Source of the DNA: Acidobacteriaceae bacterium
GTDB taxonomy: Bacteria > Acidobacteriota > Terriglobia > Terriglobales > Acidobacteriaceae
Reading direction: 5' to 3'
Assembly (NCBI GenBank): GCA_003165455.1
Contig: PLUJ01000259.1
Location: 1 to 14,510, forward strand
DNA: 14,510 bases
Positions 6,156 to 12,610 of the stretch are shown piece after piece. Numbering within the stretch: the first letter of the stretch is position 1; each line of letters opens with the position of its first letter. The notes under the pieces were generated by a model. That model was not told the origin of the DNA. It did not search any database and saw only the letters and a list, made by a program, of their open reading frames with translations. The translations under genes and the position numbers were made by a program.

Positions 6156-7380
6156 ATTCGCGCTCCAGGGCTTCTTCCGCAATTAATTCGTCCAATGGAA
6201 GCTTGATGTTAATCCGAGTGTAGGTTGTGTTGCGCTCGGCGGGGATGCGACCGGTTTCGAGGATCAAAGATTGAAAATCCTCCGGGCTGGTGTATTGCCC
6301 GGCGGTAGCTCCGGCTTCGCGAGAGATATTTTCTTCCATCAAAGTGCCGCCGTAGTCGTTGGCGCCGGCATGGAGGCAGAGTTGAGAAAGCTTGCGATTC
6401 AACTTCACCCAGCTCACCTGGATGTTATTGATGGCGCCGGCAAGCAGAAGCCGGCTGAGGGCATGAACTTTGAGATGTTCGGCGAGCGTGGGCCCGGCGC
6501 GGGACAAGCCTTGCTGAAAGAGCAGCGTATTCTGGTGAACGAATCCGAGGGGGACGAATTCGGTGAAGCCGCCGCTGTCGGCCTGGATTTCGCGTAGGAG
6601 AAGCATCTGGCGAACCCAGTGCTCGGGCGTTTCCGCGTGGCCGTACATCATGGTGGAAGTGGAGCGGATGCCGAGGCGGTGCGCGGTGCGAATGACTTCG
6701 ATCCACTGCTCGGTAGTGAGCTTATTGGCGGAAAGAACAGCGCGGATTTGGTCGTCAAGGATTTCGGCGGCGGTTCCGGGGAGAGTGCCGAGGCCGTTGT
6801 CGCGGAGCATCGCCAGATAATCCGCGAGGGGCATGCCGGTGAGTTCGACGCCGTAGACGATTTCCATCGGCGAGAAGGCGTGGATGTGCATGGAAGGCAC
6901 GGCGCGCTTTACGGCGCGGAGAATATCGCGGTAATAAAGAGGAGGCAGGCCATGCGGCAGGCCACCCTGGATGCAGACTTCGGTGGCGCCAAGTTCGGCG
7001 GCCTCCATGGCCTTTTGAGCAACATCTTCGGGCTGGAGAAAATAGGTATCGGACTCGCGAGGGCCGCGGCTGAAAGCGCAGAATTTGCATCCCACAAAGC
7101 AAATGTTGGTGAAGTTGATGTTTCGATTGACCACGTAAGTAACAAGATTGCCGCAGAGTTCGGCGCGTAGCAGATTGGCAGCGGTGAGCAGTCCCAGCAG
7201 ATCGTGATCTCCGGCGTGGGCTAATGCGTAAGCTTCTTCGGTGGAGATGGCCGCGCCATTTTGAGTTTCCAGAATTTTTTCCAGCGAAGAGCGCAAGGCT
7301 GGCGATACTTGCGAAGCGACGTCGAACCAGTCGAGAGCAGGAAAATTTTCAAGCTGCGAATTTGCGAGATGTGCGGCCAC
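6148..7380 (-). CDS. cofH: FO synthase subunit CofH (radical SAM)
   Basis: CofH (410 residues) is the radical SAM subunit that cleaves L-tyrosine and attaches the resulting radical to 5-amino-6-(D-ribitylamino)uracil. CofG then closes the deazaflavin ring to give FO. The [4Fe-4S] motif C94-FVG-C98-KF-C101 sits in ICFVGCKFCAFSRGP, characteristic of CofH. TLPGTAAEILDD and GRIPAERNTTY are further recognisable family stretches, and length is normal. The start is GTG 7380; an in-frame stop (TAG) lies a short way upstream, and a GAAGAA stretch precedes it. It follows cofE by 89 bases, the only sizeable gap in the operon, and overlaps npdG by 8 bases. CofG and CofH are separate genes here, unlike the fused FbiC of actinobacteria. 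Confidence 0.95.
   Translation of the reverse strand: MAAHLANSQLENFPALDWFDVASQVSPALRSSLEKILETQNGAAISTEEAYALAHAGDHDLLGLLTAANLLRAELCGNLVTYVVNRNINFTNICFVGCKFCAFSRGPRESDTYFLQPEDVAQKAMEAAELGATEVCIQGGLPHGLPPLYYRDILRAVKRAVPSMHIHAFSPMEIVYGVELTGMPLADYLAMLRDNGLGTLPGTAAEILDDQIRAVLSANKLTTEQWIEVIRTAHRLGIRSTSTMMYGHAETPEHWVRQMLLLREIQADSGGFTEFVPLGFVHQNTLLFQQGLSRAGPTLAEHLKVHALSRLLLAGAINNIQVSWVKLNRKLSQLCLHAGANDYGGTLMEENISREAGATAGQYTSPEDFQSLILETGRIPAERNTTYTRINIKLPLDELIAEEALEREFA
6163..6166 (-). promoter_or_regulatory. Ribosome binding site supporting the npdG TTG start
   Basis: GGAG on the minus strand, inside the end of cofH, lies 7 bases before the TTG at 6155. This spacing favours the shorter npdG product. 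Confidence 0.5.
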
Positions 7381-7469
7381 GTTTTTCTTCGAACCTCTTC
7401 TTGCGGAAGCCTATTCCGTCGAGCCCTTGGATTCCAAATTACTCCTGAAGGCTGCCGTTTGGCGAGAGG
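7381..7469 (-). other. cofE-cofH spacer with a small hairpin
   Basis: This 89-base gap contains CGGAA-GCCTA-TTCCG on the plus strand (7404-7418), a perfect 5-bp stem with a 5-base loop. It has no T-run, so it is more likely incidental or an RNA-processing site than a terminator. Confidence 0.3.
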
Positions 7470-8279
7470 CTAGCGGAATAAGTCGGCTGCTTTCGGGCGA
7501 AGCAGATCGCGCGTGCGGCCGGTGGCGGACCCATAGGAAAATCCCCGAATGATGCAGGCGGGAGTACGGTTGAGTTTGCCGCAGACCAGGCCGGCAGCGG
7601 CGGCGAGTTCGTCGGCGATAGCTTCAAGGCTGGCGCGCAGGGTGTAGCCGTGTGGATCACCGCGGCCGCGATCGTCGCGAATTGGTTTCATGCCAGCGAT
7701 TCCGATGCAGAACTCGACAAGGCCCTCGCGCCAAGGCCGTCCGAATGTGTCAGTGATGAGAACAGGGATGTGCAGGGCGGTGCGTTTTTTGAGCTCGCGA
7801 TGAATGCGGCGCGCCGAGCGGTCGGGATCGGCGGGAAGCAAAAGAGCGTGGCTGCCACCGTCGACATTGGAAACGTCGACGCCGCTATTGGCGCAGATGA
7901 AGCCATGACGGGTTTCGGTAATAAGCACGCCATTCTTGCGACGGATGACTTCGGCGCTTTCACGCAGGGAGAGTTCGATCACACGGGGATCAAGGTTATA
8001 TCTCTTTGCCCAGGCGCGTGAGTCGGCGGAGGGACTGATCGTTGTGAGATCGACGATCTGACCTTCAGATTTCGACACGATCTTGTGCTTCACGATTAAG
8101 ATGTCGCCAGATTCGAATGCAAGACCGTTCTGCCGCAATGCGGTGAGAAATTCATCGGGCAGAGAATCGCCGGGCTTGATTTCGGTTTTCAGCGGGATCG
8201 GAATGAGACGGATTTCGGCTGCAGTTGGGTTCGGAGATTTGCGTCGCGATGCTTGCGTAGCTCGCGCAGTCGTACTCAC
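7470..8279 (-). CDS. cofE: Coenzyme F420-0:L-glutamate ligase, single-domain CofE
   Basis: CofE adds L-glutamate residues to F420-0 using GTP, giving the anionic tail. From GTG 8279 the product has 269 residues. Family features include GDILIVKHKIVSKSEG (near residue 58), the ANSGVDVSNVDGG loop, TDTFGRPWREG, and DDRGRGDPHGYTLRAS, which carries acidic residues expected to bind metal and GTP. The GTG overlaps the cofC stop as GTGA (8279-8276), with GGAG 5 bases upstream, so I prefer it to a longer frame running to 8321 inside cofC. The protein ends soon after the CofE domain. It lacks the C-terminal FMN-binding domain of mycobacterial FbiB, which reduces dehydro-F420-0. Confidence 0.95.
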   Translation of the reverse strand: MSTTARATQASRRKSPNPTAAEIRLIPIPLKTEIKPGDSLPDEFLTALRQNGLAFESGDILIVKHKIVSKSEGQIVDLTTISPSADSRAWAKRYNLDPRVIELSLRESAEVIRRKNGVLITETRHGFICANSGVDVSNVDGGSHALLLPADPDRSARRIHRELKKRTALHIPVLITDTFGRPWREGLVEFCIGIAGMKPIRDDRGRGDPHGYTLRASLEAIADELAAAAGLVCGKLNRTPACIIRGFSYGSATGRTRDLLRPKAADLFR

Positions 8280-8935
8280 AAACGCTCCGGCGTGTTCGGG
8301 ATTCGTCCTTCGGATGCCCATTGGCGAAGCAGGCGTTGGCTGCGGGTTTCGCCGGGATGGGAAAGAAGATCATGCAGATCTTCCGGATCGTCCACATCAA
8401 GAGCGATGCTGGAAAGCTTCAGCACGTGGCAAGGTTTCCCGGTGGCTTGGGCGGCAGCGTAGTGCGGCTTGAAGCTGTCATTGCCGAAACGTAGAGGAAA
8501 CAAATCGGCGGGACGGCGAAAGGCGGCGTTCGTACCACGATCATCGGCGGCGGGAACGAGCACTGAGCCTTCGGTCGGCGCATGCGACAAAATCTGATCG
8601 ATTTCAGTGGCTTGAATCAGAGGGATGTCCCCTGGAATGACGAGCGTGCTTTCGATGCCGCGAGCTACACAAAGACGCGTGGCCATCTCGATGGCAGCGG
8701 TTTCACCGGAATTGGCACGGTCGGGGATCAGTTCGAAATCGTACTGCTCGGCCAGTTCGATGGCGAAGGGATCATCGGTGACCAACGCGCAGGCGGGGCG
8801 ATCTGCCCATGCGGCAAGCGCGCTTACCACGTCCTGCAACATGGCATGAGCGAGTTCTGTGCGGGAAGGCTGATCCAGCAGGGCGGCGAGCCGCTGCTTG
8901 GCTGAGGATAAATTCTTGACTGGGATGAGAATCAC
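8276..8935 (-). CDS. cofC: F420 three-carbon phosphate guanylyltransferase (CofC/FbiD)
   Basis: CofC transfers GMP from GTP to a three-carbon phospho-acid (2-phospho-L-lactate, phosphoenolpyruvate or 3-phosphoglycerate, depending on lineage), making the unstable donor used by CofD. The 219-residue product has a nucleotidyltransferase fold with IPVKNLSSAKQRL at the N-terminus, VIPGDIPLI (about 99-107; G102-D103 in the metal site), DDRGTNAAFRRP (131-142), FGNDSF (150-155) and LDVDDPEDL (179-187). The family is clear, but I cannot assign the substrate from these motifs. The GTG start at 8935 overlaps the cofD stop as GTGA (8935-8932), and the gene ends in the same kind of overlap with cofE, so the three are probably translated in a coupled way. 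Confidence 0.93.
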   Translation of the reverse strand: MILIPVKNLSSAKQRLAALLDQPSRTELAHAMLQDVVSALAAWADRPACALVTDDPFAIELAEQYDFELIPDRANSGETAAIEMATRLCVARGIESTLVIPGDIPLIQATEIDQILSHAPTEGSVLVPAADDRGTNAAFRRPADLFPLRFGNDSFKPHYAAAQATGKPCHVLKLSSIALDVDDPEDLHDLLSHPGETRSQRLLRQWASEGRIPNTPERL

Positions 8936-9945
8936 GGCCGCTCGATGATGGCACTAGCTGCGGACGGGCGAGAACCGCCTTGCGCGGATTCGTCCGCGTT
9001 TGTATTGTCGGAGCTTAATCCGCTTATGGCCACAGCAAGAACGGTTCTGGCAAGTGCGGCTTTGTCGTCAGCCGTGCGCATGATGGTTTGCGTGCAATGC
9101 ACCTGCAAGCTTCCTCTGCGAAGGCTTTCCGCGGTGACCGCATCCCTCGTATCACAGATTAAGATGTCGAGGAAATCTTCGTAGGCTTTGGCGACTCCGG
9201 AAATGGAACATGGCAATCCCTGTGCATTCATCAAAATGCCGGCGGGGCCCGCGACCGGTGCGCTGCCGATGATTGGGCTGATGGCGGCAACTTTGCCGCG
9301 TGCACCTGTAAGAGCTTCGCGGATGCCCGGGACGGCAAGGATCGGACCGATACTGGTGATGGGATTGCTGGGCGCAAGAAGGACTGCATCCGCGGTGAGA
9401 ATCGCTTCGATGACGCCCGGTGCGGGTTCGGCGTCTGAAGCTCCAGCGAAACGGACGGAGTTCACGGGATCCTGATACCAGCGCTGCACAAAATATTCCT
9501 CGAAACTCAACTCGCCAGAAGGAGTATCGACACGAGTCTCGACGCGCGAATTGCTCATCGGCAGGATTCGTGCTTTCACGCCAAGCTTATCGCAGATAGT
9601 CGAGGTTGCTTCGGAAAGTGTTTTTCCTTCGGCGAGAAGGCGTGATCGCAACAAGTGAACCGCAAGATCGCGGTCGCCGGTGTGGAACCACGTGGGCTCG
9701 CCGAGTTGTCCCATGGCTTGCAGACAAAGGAAAGTGTCGCCTTTCACGCCCCAGCCGCGCTCTCGGCTGAGCATTCCAGAGAGAACATAGGTGATGGAAT
9801 CAATATCCGGCGACACGTAAAGGCCCCACCAAAGCAGGTCGTCGCCGGTGTTCACGATAAGGGTGATTTCTTCCGGCGGAGTAACCTGACGCAGACCATC
9901 GACGAATTTTGCGCCGCCGGTACCGCCCGTAAGGACGCAGATCAT
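8932..9945 (-). CDS. cofD: Phospholactyl-type transferase CofD/FbiA
   Basis: CofD transfers the three-carbon phosphate group from the GDP-linked donor made by CofC onto the ribityl hydroxyl of FO, giving F420-0 or dehydro-F420-0. The 337-residue product starts with the GGTGGAKF motif (7-14) and has NTGDD (32-36), WHTGDRDLAVHL-like text (about 86-97) and LLAPSNPITSIGPIL, all hallmarks of the family. The ATG at 9945 is preceded by GAGGAAA at an optimal distance, overlapping the cofG stop region; only 10 bases separate the two genes. The last 25 or so residues are polar and low-complexity, an addition to the usual fold. It is the only gene of the operon with a clear ATG start. Confidence 0.95.
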   Translation of the reverse strand: MICVLTGGTGGAKFVDGLRQVTPPEEITLIVNTGDDLLWWGLYVSPDIDSITYVLSGMLSRERGWGVKGDTFLCLQAMGQLGEPTWFHTGDRDLAVHLLRSRLLAEGKTLSEATSTICDKLGVKARILPMSNSRVETRVDTPSGELSFEEYFVQRWYQDPVNSVRFAGASDAEPAPGVIEAILTADAVLLAPSNPITSIGPILAVPGIREALTGARGKVAAISPIIGSAPVAGPAGILMNAQGLPCSISGVAKAYEDFLDILICDTRDAVTAESLRRGSLQVHCTQTIMRTADDKAALARTVLAVAISGLSSDNTNADESAQGGSRPSAASAIIERP

Positions 9946-9955
9946 GCGGCTTTCC

Positions 9956-11122
9956 TCATGCGGCCCTCGGAATTATCGCCAAGCCTTCATGGTCGCGGGC
10001 GGAGCGAAGCCGGTCGGAAAGCAATGGAGATTTCGAAATGGCCGAGTGCAAAAACTCGGGATACACAGGCAGCCGCTGACGCAATTGAAATCCTTTCGCT
10101 TCCGTACGCCGGCGCAATTGTTCGAGATGCGGCCACGGTTTTTCGGGATTGATATAGTCAGGCGTCAATGGAGAAATTCCTCCCCAATCGTTGATGCCGG
10201 CATCCAGCAACTCCTCATAATACGGCGCATTGAGGTTGGGGGGCGCCTGGATATTGACGATGGGCATTAACAAACGAGCTACCGCTATAGTGCGAAGCAT
10301 CTCGCCCAGCGTAGGTTCTGGGGAGTGAGCCATGGGAATGCCGGGTTTGGCGCGAAAATTCTGGATGATGACTTCTTGTATGTGCCCGTAACGCCGGTGC
10401 AGATCGAGGATGGCCAGCAGCGTATCGACGCGGTCCGTCATGGTTTCGCCGATGCCGATCAACAATCCGGTGGTGAAGGGAACGCGTTGCTTCCCGGCTT
10501 CCTCAATGGTGCGCAGGCGCTTGGCGGGAAGCTTATCGGGGGCGTTGTCGTGGGCCGCGCCGGGGTTCAACAGTTCCCGATTGGTGGATTCGAGCATGAG
10601 ACCCATGCTGGGCGAAACGGTGGAAAGGCGGGCGATCCATTCGGCGCTGAGCAGTCCGGGATTGGGATGCGGCAGCAGGGTGGTTTCGCGAAGGACGAGT
10701 TCGCACATGGCCTCGAGATAATGGAGTGTCGATTTGTAGCCGAGATGGCGCATCGTGTCTCGCATTTGCGGAAACAAGAGCTCGGGCTTGTCTCCCAGGC
10801 TGAAAAGAGCCTCGGTGCAACCGAGTTTCTCTCCCTCGCGAGCCACGGCGAGCACCTCGTCCGGGTTCATGGTATGAGCGCCGGGGTCGCCGGGATCGCG
10901 ACGGAAGGTGCAATAGCCGCAATAGTCGCGACAGAGATTGGTGAGAGGCAGGAAGACCTTGCGGGAATAGGTGATTACTCGCGGCTTGAATTTTTCCTTC
11001 GCTGCCCGCGCAGCCGCCAGAAGCGCCGGCAGTTCGCGGTCAGGACACGTGATGAAGCGAAGTGCCTGATCGCGAGAAATGCTGGGCGTGGCCAGGTCCT
11101 GGCCGATGAGAGCGGCGGTCAC
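9956..11122 (-). CDS. cofG: FO synthase subunit CofG (radical SAM)
   Basis: CofG (388 residues) is the second radical SAM subunit of FO synthase and completes the deazaflavin ring from the CofH product. The cluster motif is C64-RDY-C68-GY-C71 within LTNLCRDYCGYCTF. GLMLESTNREL, TTGLLIGIGET and AGINDWGGISPLTPDYINPE are characteristic of CofG. The start is GTG 11122; AAGGA lies about 12 bases upstream, further than ideal, so the exact start is less certain than the family. It is the first gene of the six-gene F420 operon. A possible -10 box and a 14-base palindrome lie 75-92 bases upstream. The long open frame across this region on the opposite strand is a composition artefact. Confidence 0.95.
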   Translation of the reverse strand: MTAALIGQDLATPSISRDQALRFITCPDRELPALLAAARAAKEKFKPRVITYSRKVFLPLTNLCRDYCGYCTFRRDPGDPGAHTMNPDEVLAVAREGEKLGCTEALFSLGDKPELLFPQMRDTMRHLGYKSTLHYLEAMCELVLRETTLLPHPNPGLLSAEWIARLSTVSPSMGLMLESTNRELLNPGAAHDNAPDKLPAKRLRTIEEAGKQRVPFTTGLLIGIGETMTDRVDTLLAILDLHRRYGHIQEVIIQNFRAKPGIPMAHSPEPTLGEMLRTIAVARLLMPIVNIQAPPNLNAPYYEELLDAGINDWGGISPLTPDYINPEKPWPHLEQLRRRTEAKGFQLRQRLPVYPEFLHSAISKSPLLSDRLRSARDHEGLAIIPRAA

Positions 11123-11195
11123 GAGATTACCAATTCCTTGTTCTTAGCATGCAAATTGCGCACTTCAAATTTTCGAAAAGAGCTATCCCAACCGC

Positions 11196-11209
11196 TTCGA
11201 TGCATCGAA
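11196..11209. promoter_or_regulatory. 14-base perfect palindrome next to the possible cofG -10 box
   Basis: TTCGATGCATCGAA is perfectly self-complementary. On the minus strand it begins at the last base of the TATGAT box, so it covers the expected transcription start. A repressor bound here would block the F420 operon. No regulator is identified. Confidence 0.45.
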
Positions 11210-11236
11210 TCATACATGAGTCGCCCACTTTCACAG
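11209..11236 (-). promoter_or_regulatory. Possible promoter of the F420 operon
   Basis: The minus strand has TATGAT (11214-11209), a good -10 match, with a weak CTGTGA (11236-11231) 16 bases further upstream as -35. Transcription would start near 11202, giving a leader of about 80 bases before the cofG GTG. Confidence 0.3.
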
Positions 11237-11260
11237 CCGGGCGATGAGCTGGGCTGGCAT

Positions 11261-11266
11261 GATAAT
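11261..11266 (+). promoter_or_regulatory. Possible -10 box of the flavin-reductase-like gene
   Basis: GATAAT lies 27 bases before the ATG at 11294. There is no matching -35 at normal spacing, so this is weak. If used, it favours the 11294 start over the ATG at 11216. Confidence 0.25.
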
Positions 11267-11293
11267 GTAGGCAGTCGCAATTCCACAAATGCC

Positions 11294-11797
11294 ATGAGCC
11301 TGAGTCAAGCGGACTTTAGAAAAGCGATGGGGGCATTCGCCACGGGAGTCAGTCTCATTACCGTGGACGTGGACGGCGAAGTGCATGGGATGACCGCGAA
11401 TGCGCTGACTTCCGTGTCGCTGGAGCCCCTGCTTTTACTGGTTTGCGTGGATCGCCGGGCGCGAACCCATGCGCACCTGCACGCGAAGAAAAGATTCGGC
11501 ATAAATATTCTGGAGGAAAATCAGCGGGCGATTTCGGAGTATTTCGCGCGGTCATTCCAGAGCCAAAGCGGCGCGGAGCAAGAAACAGGAGCTCGATTTG
11601 ACCGCACCGCTCACGGGACTCCGATGCTGCACGGCGCGCTAGCCTACCTGGAATGCGGGCTCAAGTCGACCCAGGATGCCGGGGACCACACCATTTTTAT
11701 TGCGGAGGTAGAGGAAGCGGTGGTCCGAGCGGGAGCCCCGTTGCTTTTTTTTAAAGGCAATTACTGGAAGATCGGCGTCGAAGTTGAGGAAACTTAA
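11294..11797 (+). CDS. Flavin-reductase-like FMN-binding protein
   Basis: The 167-residue product matches the flavin reductase-like split-barrel family: FRKAMGAFATGVSLITV at the N-terminus, GMTANALTSVSLEPLLLLVCVD (FMN-binding strand and loop), FGINILEENQRAISEYFA, and a final LLFFKGNYWKIG. Characterised relatives reduce free FMN or FAD with NAD(P)H for a partner monooxygenase, and some family members act on other substrates. It is cytoplasmic with no signal peptide. The ATG at 11294 begins where family homology begins but lacks a clear ribosome binding site; an in-frame ATG at 11216 would add 26 unusual residues. The frame is open further upstream, through antisense cofG, which I reject. Its divergent position at the head of the F420 operon suggests a redox role near F420 metabolism, which is inference. 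Confidence 0.85.
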   Translation: MSLSQADFRKAMGAFATGVSLITVDVDGEVHGMTANALTSVSLEPLLLLVCVDRRARTHAHLHAKKRFGINILEENQRAISEYFARSFQSQSGAEQETGARFDRTAHGTPMLHGALAYLECGLKSTQDAGDHTIFIAEVEEAVVRAGAPLLFFKGNYWKIGVEVEET

Positions 11798-11798
11798 A

Positions 11799-11829
11799 GG
11801 CCCGGGGCCTCTGAGGAGGACGCCGGGCC
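11799..11829 (+). terminator. GC-rich hairpin after the flavin-reductase-like gene
   Basis: GGCCCGG (11799-11805) pairs perfectly with CCGGGCC (11823-11829) just after the stop codon. There is no following T-run, so it may stabilise or end the message but is not a canonical intrinsic terminator. Confidence 0.35.
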
Positions 11830-11869
11830 GGGGGGACTCGCAGACGTTGGAACCATCTTTGGCTTTCAC

Positions 11870-11922
11870 CCTTGTGGAGAACAAGGTTGGACGTCACAAA
11901 TGCATTGTGACGGATGTCACAA
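11870..11922. promoter_or_regulatory. Stacked inverted repeats upstream of msrB, including a CRP-type site
   Basis: Three adjoining inverted repeats are visible. CCTTGT/ACAAGG (11870-11875 and 11881-11886) has a 5-base spacer. CGTCACAA/TTGTGACG (11892-11899 and 11905-11912) also has a 5-base spacer. TTGTGAC/GTCACAA (11905-11911 and 11916-11922) has a 4-base spacer. The last contains a perfect TGTGA-N6-TCACA (11906-11921), the consensus of the CRP family of regulators. It lies about 100 bases before msrB. Confidence 0.55.
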
Positions 11923-12024
11923 AGGACGGGTTGTTCGACAGGCTCGGGGTTAGGATTGGAATCGCCACTTTTCCGTAGAACGAGCATGTAACTAAGAACA
12001 AGAAGACTTTGCGCGAGGGACTAC

Positions 12025-12459
12025 ATGGCAGATAAATTGGCAAAAAGCGATTCGGAATGGAAGCAAACACTCACTCCAGAGCAATACCGCGTTACACGGG
12101 AGGCCGGCACCGAGCCCGCATTCTCGGGCAAATACTGGAACACCAAGGATGCGGGAACCTACCATTGCGTATGTTGCGGCGAGCCGCTGTTTGATTCTTC
12201 GACCAAATTTAATTCAGGCACCGGATGGCCAAGCTTCTACCAGCCTGCGGACCAAAGCAAAGTTGAGGAGCACAAGGATTCCGGCTATGGGATGGTGCGC
12301 ACCGAGGCCCGTTGCGCCACCTGCGGCGCCCATCTAGGGCATGTTTTTGAGGACGGTCCGGCGCCTACCGGGTTGAGGTACTGCATGAATTCCGCTTCGC
12401 TTGAGTTGCAGCCGAAAAAAGTTGAAAACGAAAAAGAGTTGCAGCCGAAAAAAGATTGA
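12025..12459 (+). CDS. msrB: Peptide-methionine (R)-S-oxide reductase MsrB
   Basis: MsrB repairs oxidised methionine by reducing methionine-R-sulfoxide with thioredoxin-type reductants. The 144-residue product has all family landmarks: REAGTEPAFSGKYW (25-38), two zinc-binding CxxC pairs (C48/C51 in HCVCCG and C97/C100 in RCATCG), NSGTGWPSFYQP, and HVFEDGPAPTGLRYCMNSASL with the catalytic cysteine C120. There is no signal peptide, so it acts in the cytoplasm. The ATG is preceded by GAGGGA at good spacing. After the domain, the C-terminus carries a lysine-rich tail with a repeated ELQPKK motif, encoded by a 33-base duplication. It follows the flavin-reductase-like gene by 227 bases, in which a CRP-type operator array lies. 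It is convergent with the bactofilin gene. Confidence 0.96.
   Translation: MADKLAKSDSEWKQTLTPEQYRVTREAGTEPAFSGKYWNTKDAGTYHCVCCGEPLFDSSTKFNSGTGWPSFYQPADQSKVEEHKDSGYGMVRTEARCATCGAHLGHVFEDGPAPTGLRYCMNSASLELQPKKVENEKELQPKKD
12403..12454 (+). repeat. 33-base-offset direct repeat in the 3' end of msrB
   Basis: The 19-base stretch GAGTTGCAGCCGAAAAAAG occurs at 12403-12421 and again, identically, at 12436-12454. The offset of 33 bases keeps the frame and repeats ELQPKK in the protein tail. The second copy leads into the stop codon. Confidence 0.85.
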
Positions 12460-12483
12460 AGCTCAAAGAAGAAGAGAGGTAGT

Positions 12484-12509
12484 GTCCGGGGCGGATTTGT
12501 GCCCCGGGC
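12484..12509 (+). terminator. GC-rich terminator-like hairpin after msrB
   Basis: GTCCGGGGC and GCCCCGGGC form a 9-bp stem, counting one G-T pair, with an 8-base loop, 24 bases after the msrB stop. A TTAGTTTG stretch follows. This is the best terminator candidate in the window, and it sits between converging genes. Confidence 0.55.
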
Positions 12510-12553
12510 TTAGTTTGTCGGTAGGAGTTTCGAAGTCCAGAAACACGAGGGCA

Positions 12554-12576
12554 CGAAGAATCAAGGGGTTATTCTT
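12554..12576. terminator. Second hairpin between msrB and the bactofilin gene
   Basis: GAAGAAT and ATTCTTC form a perfect 7-bp stem with a 9-base loop, followed on the plus strand by TTTCCTCTTTG. It could act for either direction, but the stem is AT-rich and weak. It overlaps a CACGAGGGCACGAAG-like stretch. Confidence 0.3.
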
Positions 12577-12610
12577 CTTTCCTCTTTGCGTGCGCCAACG
12601 TCGGCAGTGT

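Larger units (their letters stand above)
11123..11293. other. Divergent promoter region between cofG and the flavin-reductase-like gene
   Basis: This 171-base spacer separates the F420 operon from a divergent flavoprotein gene. It contains the palindrome TTCGATGCATCGAA (11196-11209), a minus-strand TATGAT (11209-11214) and a plus-strand GATAAT (11261-11266), so both promoters could be read from here. Confidence 0.6.

Noticed and set aside
8280..8321. Longer CofE start inside cofC
   Set aside because: The GTG at 8279 forms a GTGA overlap with the cofC stop and has GGAG at suitable spacing. The longer version has no homology in its first residues.
10325..11293. Long N-terminal extension of the flavin-reductase-like frame across antisense cofG
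   Set aside because: The extension lies opposite clearly coding cofG, has no domain content, and family homology begins at the ATG at 11294.
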